Source: Phylloscopus collybita (Eukaryota > Chordata > Aves > Passeriformes > Phylloscopidae). Taken from it: a stretch of 64,000 nucleotides of DNA. Numbering within the stretch: the first letter of the stretch is position 1; every line of letters starts with the position of its first letter. The position numbers were made by a program, and so were the translations under genes. The DNA lies in the NCBI GenBank assembly GCA_027886175.1, contig JAJNNQ010000078.1, forward strand, positions 3,038,001 through 3,102,000, written 5' to 3'. The notes under the pieces are model-generated. The model did no database searches. It was given only the letters and a program-made list of their open reading frames with translations, and was not told the origin of the DNA. Positions 56,067-64,000 of the stretch are shown piece after piece.

Positions 56067-56577
56067 ACTGAGAATAATCCCAAAACCAAAGAGGACCCAG
56101 GAAGAAAAAACAGAGTCAATGAGTGAATCTGCTTGGAGATGGGGCCAGGGACTTGGAAATAACGAAGGAATGGGAGAAACTCATCAGTTTCAGAAAATGT
56201 TATCCATTGACAAGGACTGCTGCTCAGCCAAGATCCTGCTAAATTCCTGAACATGGAGAAGAAGAACAAAGACTGATCAGAGCCATGAATATCCGATGTT
56301 ATACAAAAGGGGAGTGCATATTAACGAGGACATGCAGCAGGCAGATCGGGAAGTCTGAACTTTCCAAGGACCTTCGCCAGCAGGCAAAGGGAGAGGGAGA
56401 TGCAGAAGGGAAAATCAGGATAAAAAGGAGGCTGCGTACTACAACAATTGGAGAGACCGCATGGCAAATGCCGCATGGCCTCTCCCTTTGCTCATGAATA
56501 AAGTCACTTTTACAGGACTCCTCCTTCTGTCTCCTTCGGGGACAGAAAACCTCTGGCGATGCGAATCTTCCCGCACA
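56067..56577 (+). mobile_element. LTR of the gammaretrovirus-like element, left inner arm
   Basis: Ends in CCCGCACA at 56,577. Has ggataaaaaggaggctg (about 56,420) and tgaataaagtcac (about 56,494). The mirror copy is 57,626-58,136. Confidence 0.7.
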
Positions 56578-57625
56578 GGCCCGGGGACAGCGCAGCCACC
56601 TCCGTCCTATCCACAGGAACCGGGACGAGCCAGCGCTGCTCCGGCCCCGGCTCCTGCCCAGGCACCCGCGGGAAGGAGACCGCGGGCAGCCGCTCCCGCG
56701 GTGCCCTCAGGGCACAGGGAACACGGCGCGGACACGGCACAACCGAGCCACAGCCAGAGCCCCCTGCCGCCCCCTCCGCCCGCAGCCCCGGCACAACCCA
56801 GCGCGGCTCCCACCTGCGCCAGGGCCGCCTCCAAGCTCCGCCGCCGCCTCACGGGGCTCCAAGCGCTGCCGCCGCTCCCGGGCCCGCAAACACGCTCAGA
56901 AATGGCGCCTCTGCCGCGCCAGGACCGCCCGCAGGCCGGCACCAGGACCGCGCTTCTGCCCGCTCTGCCCAATCAGCGCGCAGTCAGAACCAGGAGTGAC
57001 GGCACCATCAGCCAATGGCAGCGAGACAAGGGCGGGCTCTGCACACGGCACAGTGAAGCCACCCCCACTGTCACCCCCTGTGGGCGTGGCTACGTGACCG
57101 ATCTCCGTTGATTGACAGGCTCCGCAGAGCCGCGGCCCCGGGGGGTGGAGCCAGCCCGGTCCCGGCGGGACCTAACGCGAGCCGGGGGTGCCCAGGGGGG
57201 CGGTACCACGGCTGTGCTTGTCCCCGCTTTCCCCAATCAGCTCACGAGATTCAAGAGTGACGGCAGAACCAGCCAATCCCGACGAGCGGCGGGCTCTGCC
57301 CACGGCAGGAACTCGCCTCCCTTTCGCTGAATTCCGGCATTGCTCGGAAACCTCGGCTGAGGAGCGGCCCCGGCGCAGGTGGGAGCCGCGCTGGGTTGTG
57401 CCGGGGCTCGGGGCTGGCTGCGGGCAGAGGGGGCGGCAGGGGGCTCTGGCTGTGGCTCGGTTGTGCCGTGTCCGCGCCGTGTTCCCCGTGCCCTGAGGGC
57501 GCCGCGGGAGCGGCTGCCCGCGGTCTCCTTCCCGCGGGTGCCTGGGCAGGAGCCGGGGCCGGAGCAGCGCCGGCTCGTCCCGGTTCCTGTGGATAGGACG
57601 GAGGTGGCTGCGCTGTCCCCGGGCC
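56578..57625. promoter_or_regulatory. CpG-island bidirectional promoter at the palindrome centre
   Basis: Highly CpG-dense. Contains the non-palindromic spacer (about 56,829-57,363), with CCAAT boxes at 56,969, 57,012, 57,233 and 57,273. Splice donors face outwards on both sides: minus strand GGCGCAG/GTGGGAG with exon end 56,814, and plus strand GGCGCAG/GTGGGAG with exon end 57,378. The left transcript would lead to the intact zinc-finger gene (acceptor 51,794), the right one to the broken paralogue (acceptor 61,275). Promoter activity is inferred from composition, CCAAT boxes and donor placement. Confidence 0.65.
56830..57310 (+). repeat. Two direct CCAAT modules in the palindrome spacer
   Basis: The block cccaatcagc...gagtgacggca...agccaat...gggctctgc.cacggca occurs at 56,968-57,050 and again, same orientation, at 57,231-57,307, about 264 bases apart. 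The single-copy unit at 21.6 kb has it once. Conserved text also precedes each block (ggcaccaggaccgcgcttctgcc and ggtaccacggctgtgcttgt). Confidence 0.75.
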
Positions 57626-58136
57626 TGTGCGGGAAGATTCGCATCGCCAGAGGTTTTCTGTCCCCGAAGGAGACAGAAGGAGGAGTCCTGTAAAAGTGAC
57701 TTTATTCATGAGCAAAGGGATAGGCCATGCGGCATTTGCCATGCGGTCTCTCCAATTGTTGTAGTACGCAGCCTCCTTTTTATCCTGATTTTCCCTTCTG
57801 CATCTCCCTCTCCCTTTGCCCGCTGGCGAAGGTCCTTGGAAAGTTCAGACTTCCCGATCTGCCTGCTGCATGTCCTCGTTAATATGCACTCCCCTTTTGT
57901 ATAACATCGGATATTCATGGCTCTGATCAGTCTTTGTTCTTCTTCTCCATGTTCAGGAATTTAGCAGGATCTTGGCTGAGCAGCAGTCCTTGTCAATGGA
58001 TAACATTTTCTGAAACTGATGAGTTTCTCCCATTCCTTCGTTATTTTCAAGTCCCTGGCCCCATCTCCAAGCAGATTCACTCATTGACTCTGTTTTTTCT
58101 TCCTGGGTCCTCTTTGGTTTTGGGATTATTCTCAGT
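57626..58136 (-). mobile_element. LTR of the gammaretrovirus-like element, right inner arm
   Basis: Mirror copy of 56,067-56,577. Confidence 0.7.
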
Positions 58137-58893
58137 GACCCCAATTCTGAGAAAAACGAAAAGTCAATCTGAGAATATTTTCCAAAAGTCCAATAAGGGA
58201 AAAAAAAAATAGGACAATGCCCAGTGCTGGCTTGTTTCTGGCCATCAGCGAAGGAACACCCTGCACATTAAGGCAGCCTTATCTCTGTGCTGTTCCTTTA
58301 CTGTGGTACATACATATTCAGGAGTTTCATTCTCTACTCAAACATTCCTGATAGCTTTTGATGGTTTAGAAACTTTTCTGTATTTTGTTTTTCTGCTCTG
58401 GCTTATCTACATAACATCCTGCAGATCAGGTCAATCTATTTTATTTCTTCTTGTGGCCTCATCCTGTTTCACACTTCCGGAGAGGGGAGAGTTCACAAGC
58501 TCTTCTTTCATTCTTCTCTACTGCTCTGGTTTGTGTCGCCCTTATCTCATCCCTTGGAGAGGTCAGTCAGCAGCTGTGGGAAACAACCTGATTGCTTTAT
58601 ACAGTTCTCTGGGTTACACACAAGTATTTCACCATTTTCTATTTTGCTAAGGCCTACAGTACAATACATTCATCCCATTATTAGTCCTATAAGCTGTAAG
58701 GTGTCTACATCAACATCAAATACTCATCTCACTGCTGCTTCCATGAGTTACATGGTGCAGACTTCAAATGAGCAATGAGGTTAAATTAGCAAGCAGCTCA
58801 AAGGGATTCTAAACTGCACTGTGCTTACAATCAATAACCACAGATAAAGACCAAGACACAAATGTGAAAGCCAATGTTCTCGGGTCATTTTCA
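58137..58893 (-). mobile_element. LTR-like insert, right inner arm
   Basis: Mirror copy of 55,309-56,066, differing by one base in an A/T homopolymer (about 58,201-58,210) and very few substitutions. Confidence 0.6.
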
Positions 58894-59917
58894 ACAATTC
58901 CCTGTCCTTTTGTAGCCGTTTGTGGCTCAGGAGGCCTGGCTGCCACCTGCATCCCCTTGCTCAGCTGCTGAATGAGCTGCACTCAGCAAGGTGTCCCGCA
59001 TGGCCCAAAGATGAGAGTTGCTGTAGCACAGAAGAGGAGGAAGAGCATTCGTTTAACCCATGGTGTGGCAGGGAACCCCAAAACCGTGCCCCATTCCCAT
59101 CCTTTCCACGTTTGGACTGGAACATGAGCTGCTTTCTTATTTCCTTTGTTCTCTGTTTCACCACTTTCCCGTTGTCATCTCTTTGCCAACAGCATCTTGA
59201 GTCATTTAATTTTCCACACTGTGCTCCTCCTTCTGCTCATAGATAATCTGATCCCATCCCATGGTGAAATGTTGTGTTCTTGGTTTGAGTGGATTGGTGG
59301 GCCAGACTCAGGAGCTGGATCTGTCTGCTTGGTTCTTATTTGGAGGACAGCTTGTAATCTAATGAAGCCATTGAAATGATCACTGGGTTCTCTGGCTCCT
59401 GATATGAATTGGTTGGGGTTCCCAGGGGCTGGTCCATGGTGCTGTAGGATTTGTTCTGGTGGTTGTTCATCTTTTCCCCATTTTTGGGCACTCCCTCCAG
59501 CCAGGGCTTCATCAAATTGTCTATTTTCTCTAATTAAATCATCACATTCCTGGATTCCCAACTGATTTCTCTGAACCTGTGGCAGCAGAAACACCCCAGT
59601 GGTCCAATGCTCCGTGTGTGACACAGACAGTGACAGCACAGGTTGGAGTGGGGCGAGAGATGATTCCCCCCCACTTACTTTAGTGAAGTTTTCCCAACAT
59701 TCTCCATTTGCTGTTTCCCTTTGCAGCTGAACCAATTTCTGTTGCAGAGTCAGAGATCCTCCCTCTGGGCTCTGCCCTTGGCTGTGCCAATTCTATCTGT
59801 GCAAGCAGGCAGAGCTTGGGCTGAGGGACAGAGGGAATCAGCCCAATTCCTGCCCCAGGCAAGAACACCTGGGAGCATTGTGCACACTTTTCACCAGCAG
59901 TGTGAATTTGCATTTCT
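58894..59917 (-). pseudogene. Gammaretrovirus-like env fragment, right inner arm
   Basis: Mirror copy of 54,285-55,308. The translated 177-codon frame (59,202-59,735) is identical to its left-arm partner. Confidence 0.7.
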
Positions 59918-60671
59918 GAAGCTCCTCTCCTGGCTGCCTGGAAGGAAGCTTCTCTTCAGAGCAGCCATGAAATGACTCATGTGCCCTCCTCCCCTAAGCC
60001 AGGGAATTTTTTTGTTTGGGGTTTTTTTCTGGCTGTTGTTGTTTTATTTTACCTTAACAGTATTCTATTAACTGTTTATTAGTTAAAGTGCAGCCTTTAA
60101 AGCTCTTTTAGTTTGCAATTGCAGCCTACAGGTTAACCCCATAGAACCCATACTAAAATTTTGACCTCTCTAGTGGCAAACAGCCACACAAACATATGCA
60201 CAAAACCAATCCAAAGCAAAAAAGATTTTTGCTACTTCGTCCTCCAAGACTAAAAATTGATTCTCCCACCCCTGGCCCAAACCTAACTGACAAGATAAAA
60301 GTAGAATCATTAAGAAAAACCACTCTAATGGTCTAATCTCATCCCAGCCATCTGAGTGTGTGTCTCACTGAGCCCCAGAGTGGAATTCTCCCGGTGTCTC
60401 CCCAGCCCCTGTGGCAGTGCAGGCACAGAAAGCCCTGAAGCTGCAGCAGTGGCAGCAAGGATTGGCCCGCAGTGCCGGGAGATGCCAAGGGAGGGTGCCC
60501 AGGCAGAGCATTCCAGCAGAGGATCTGTGGGCAGGCACAGGGGCTTCCCCCGCTGTGGAGCCCTGGCTGCTGCTCCCTTGCCTTCAGTACAGGCTCAGTC
60601 GCAGCCTCCCATCCTCCTCCTGCAGCCGGGAAGTCCAAATCTCGGGGCTTCAGAGACCCTGAGCCCAGGGT
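59918..60671 (-). repeat. Inverted counterpart of the single-copy unit (18.4-19.66 kb), with gaps
   Basis: gagcttcag-type start and ttaacagtattctattaactg mirror 19,500-19,660. 60,375-60,610 mirrors 18,400-18,660, including the 118-base inverted-repeat arm (60,460-60,575). No gene. Confidence 0.65.
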
Positions 60672-61021
60672 GAGGGGTTGTAGGAGGATGCAACGTCCTT
60701 TTTATCCTAATTTTCCTGGCTGCATCTCCCTCTCCCTTTCCCCACTGGCTGAAGGACTTGAGAGGTACAGACTTCCCAATGCACCTACCACATACCCCCT
60801 TAATATGCACCCCACTTCTGTCTAGGTTTGGATATTCACAGCTCTGTTCAGTTTTTCTTTTTCTCGAAGTTCATGAATTGAGCAGGACCTTGGCTGAGCA
60901 GCAGTCTGTGTGGTCAGTTAACAACATTTTTTTTGAAACTGAGGGCTTCTTCTGCGCCTTCCTTATGTACAAATGCCTGGTCCTATCTCCAAGCAGATTC
61001 CCAGCATCTGTTTGTAAAGAC
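60672..61021 (-). mobile_element. LTR of the gammaretrovirus-like group, truncated, right arm
   Basis: tttttatcctaattttcctggctgc and gcatctgtttgtaaagaca are the reverse complement of the LTR at 52,048-52,400. It lacks the U5 end. Confidence 0.6.
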
Positions 61022-61213
61022 ACTTTCCTCTTCTTCCTTCCATGGGCGTCCCCCTTTTGCAGGACATCGTTATATTTTAGAAGAGGTTTTGGCTGAGTCT
61101 GGATATTGGGTGAGTATTTGATCTGTGTCTTGATGTTTGGAGGACTTTTGGGCTGAATCTTGGTGTTTTGAAGGTTCTTACAGACACAAGGTGCCAGTGA
61201 CTTCTTAAAATGA

Positions 61214-61957
<744 letters not shown>

Positions 61958-62019
61958 GGAAAGCCCTGGGAGTGCCCTGAGAGCGGGAAGAGCTTCGTGC
62001 GCTGCTCCAGCTCCATCCC

Positions 62020-62589
62020 CTGTGGGAGGATCGGCGTTGGATGATCCCCAGTGACTCCCATTGGGCAGAGCTCTGGTGAGCTATGGTCCCGGTGATCCGT
62101 GTTGGGAAGACACCTGGCTGGGGGTGCTCCACATCTTCCTGGCTCCCCGTGGGCACCTGGATGAATCCAGGGGTAGGAACATTCATCAGGACACAGACCG
62201 ACATTGGGAATTCCTTGGAGAGAGTGGATTTTTTGACTTCCAACCCCAGAAAATCTTTTGTGTTCAATCCTATCTTCTGGTTGTATCAAGGAATACTGGA
62301 TGGTCTTGGAGGTCTTTTCCAACCTCAGGGATTCCATGATTTTGATTTCTGATTGCCCAAGGGTGTCTTCTGCACCCAAATGTTGATGATCTGGGGCCAA
62401 GATCAAGGTTTTGGAGACAGTGGGATGGAAACACCTCCAAAAAAGGTTCTTTCCTCCCACCCAAGCACATGGAACCTCAGCTGGCTGGGACACAGAAATC
62501 CTTTTGTTTTTCCCTGCTTTTGCTTTTTATTTCCCTTCATCCCTTTAAAAAAATCTGGCACTGGTGTAAAAATAAGGACATTGAACTAA
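62020..62589 (+). other. 3' flank of the zinc-finger pseudogene, with CR1 scrap
   Basis: Inverted match to 50,270-50,860 of the left arm. CR1-type tail at about 62,280-62,345 (gatggtcttggaggtctttt, ccaacctcagggattccatg). Confidence 0.6.
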
Positions 62590-63271
62590 GACATGGGTGA
62601 GGACATGGGGGGACACAGACATGGTGAGTGACATGGGGACACATGGATATGGAGGAGGATGTGGTCATTCATGGGGACACAGGGGGACACGGGCTCAGAT
62701 GGAGATGTGGGGGACAATGACAGGGATGAAAACCTGGTGGGGAGACAGCCATGGGTGAGGCCCTTGTGGGACATGGCCAGTGACATGTGGGGACATGGCC
62801 ATGGCCAGTGCCATGGGGGCAGCTTGCAGGGGCTGTGGGAGATGCTGGATGTGAGGGAGTTGAGGGTTCCTGGGAGGGACTTGGGGCTTGCTGAGGGCTT
62901 TGGGGACCCCAGGCAGGCTGAGTGGCTCCGGCTGCGCTGGGAGACCCTGGCGGAGGTTCTGGGGCAGCTGCTCAAGGAGCCCCTGACCTGGAGCCCTAAC
63001 CAGCATTGTGCTCCTGGAAGGGAATGAATGTCCTTGTCCCCAGGAGGGAAATCCCAGCAGCCCCAGGGTGTTGGGGGCAGCTGAGAGGCAACAAGAGGGA
63101 GGGGAAAGCCAGTTAGAGCTGTCCCTCTCCAAAACTGCATCCAAAAAGTCCCCAACCTCATGGATTCTTTGCAGAAAAAAGCTGCTAGGAGCCACCTGAA
63201 TTAAGGGAAAGGGGGAATGGAACCCCCGGACTGAGCAGGAGGGGCTTGGAACCCCTAAACCCAAGCATGGG
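62590..63271 (+). repeat. Arm flank block with GGGGACATGG minisatellite, right copy
   Basis: The minisatellite at 62,590-62,790 (gacatggggacacatgg-type units) is followed by a frame with WLRLRWETLAEVLGQLLKEP (62,921-62,980) that might be an old exon. No splice support is strong enough to call a gene. Confidence 0.55.
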
Positions 63272-64000
63272 TCTCTTGGGTAATGGAACCAAAAATGTGT
63301 ATTCTATTTTATCTCTTGAAAGCAGGTGGGGAGATGTTTTTCTTTATCTCTTTTAACTCCAGAGGGGAGAGAGGCTGATGCTTTTTGGTAACGGGCCAGC
63401 TGTTCAAACCAGGTGAGGCAGTGTTTCTTATCTCTTTCACCACCTGTCCACCCTCCGGGGGATATCTTCTGCTAATGGGCCATGAAGGCTCACCAATGAC
63501 AGGACACATTCCATCATCCCATTGTGAGATGCTCCACCCTGTGTGGGAGGATCCAACCCTTTCTATCTGGATAAAAACTGAGACAGGAACACAACAGAGC
63601 TGGTTCCACTGGATTCCTGGAGGAAGACCAGACCCTTCTCACCATCACTGGACCCTTTTTCTCTCAGGATAATCTCTGCTCCAACAGAACCACATCTGCC
63701 ACTCCAGGAGGACTTACTGTGGATTGCTTCTAACAGCCTGACCAACAGGGTGTCAGGTTGTATTTCTGACTCTGTCAGGGTTTCTAGGATTTTTGTTTGT
63801 TTGCTTGGGTTTATTTTGTACTCCTACATTTGTATTGTGAATATTCCTAGTAAAGAACTGTTACTCCTATTCCCAAATCTTTGCCTGAAAGCCCTGAATT
63901 GCAAAATGATAATAATTTGGAGGGAGGGGGGGTGTGTGTGAGAGGTTTACATTCTCCATTCCAAGGGAAACTGCAGCTTTCCCTGGCAGATGTCTGTCTT
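63272..64000 (+). mobile_element. ERVL-type LTR, runs off the window
   Basis: Sense strand is plus: start near TCTCTTGGGTAATGG, TATA-like ggataaaaactgag (about 63,568), agtaaagaactg (about 63,850), ending mid-element at ...gatgtctgtctt where the last few bases to the GACA end are missing. It occupies the same host site (aagcatggg junction) as the LTR at 48,807-49,568, inverted. Confidence 0.85.

Larger units (their letters stand above)
48807..56820 (+). repeat. Large palindrome, left arm
   Basis: Order: ERVL LTR, flank block, GGGGACATGG minisatellite, CR1 scrap, zinc-finger gene (-), LTR, flank block and pol scrap (52.6-54.28 kb, not in the other arm), env, LTR, CpG island. The same order appears inverted from 64,000 back to 57,372. 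In the inner part, positions on the two arms add up to a constant 114,202 or 114,203 over more than 2 kb, so there are almost no length changes. Confidence 0.88.

Noticed and set aside
56829..57363. Assembly fold-back artefact as the origin of the palindrome
   Set aside because: Not fully excluded for the inner 2.5 kb, but the asymmetric 0.5 kb spacer and the diverged outer arms with different indels argue for a real structure.
62659..63027. 122-codon plus-strand frame with RLRWETLAEVLGQLLKEP
   Set aside because: The N-terminal half is minisatellite translation and the left-arm counterpart is frameshifted. No splice sites supported, so it is mentioned only under the flank block.

Overview
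The window looks like a repeat-rich block of a bird genome, most likely a songbird. The grounds are tandem C2H2 zinc-finger genes with the HTGE(R/K)PY linker, CR1-type fragments, ERVL LTRs whose ends read TGTCTTGGTTTGG, ACTGGGA minisatellites and CpG-island promoters with CCAAT boxes. I see no bacterial, CRISPR, rRNA or tRNA features. Cellular coding content is small: one two-exon zinc-finger gene (3.1-4.2 kb, +), one intact nine-finger gene (50.9-51.8 kb, -), two broken zinc-finger paralogues (15.5-16.3 kb, -; 61.3-62.0 kb, +) and one unrecognised, apparently broken multi-exon gene (23.1-24.6 kb, +). Most of the rest is endogenous retrovirus (ERV) sequence.

Layout. 0.1-2.0 kb: ACTGGGA minisatellite whose strand flips near 1.39 kb. 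2.0-4.3 kb: zinc-finger gene. 5.7-6.7 kb: two further tandem-repeat tracts. 7.5-15.0 kb: a decayed class II ERV (-) with tRNA-Lys-type primer site, gag, pro, pol and a truncated env. 15.1-21.8 kb: zinc-finger pseudogene, gammaretrovirus-like pol and env fragments, an LTR and a CpG island. 22.5-24.6 kb: second CpG island and the unrecognised gene. 24.6-27.3 kb: LTR fragments, AT-rich arrays and gamma pol scraps. 27.3-49.6 kb: a four-part nest of retroviruses. 49.6-64.0 kb: the remainder of a large palindrome.

The nest can be resolved to the base. An ERVL provirus (-, 27,333-49,568) was split in its integrase by a class II alpha/beta-like provirus (+, 28,486-44,195; near-perfect 6-base target duplication). 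That provirus's 5' LTR was split by a near-complete gammaretrovirus-like provirus (-, 28,800-38,875; 4-base duplication TAAC). Its 3' LTR was split by a solo ERVL LTR (43,256-43,956; 5-base duplication GTATT).

The palindrome has arms of about 8.0 kb (48,807-56,820) and at least 6.6 kb (57,372 to the window end). Its centre is a roughly 0.55 kb CpG-rich spacer with two CCAAT modules in direct orientation. Each arm carries a zinc-finger gene pointing away from the centre. A predicted 5' splice donor sits at each inner arm edge, so the spacer reads as a bidirectional promoter for two divergent zinc-finger genes. The inner 2.5 kb of each arm (ERV env plus LTR, presumably first-intron sequence) is almost identical between arms. 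The outer parts have diverged: the left zinc-finger gene is intact, the right one is frameshifted and stopped. A third, single copy of the same unit lies at 15.1-21.8 kb. No W-linked marker was identified, so sex-chromosome or microchromosome origin is only an inference from ERV density and the palindrome.
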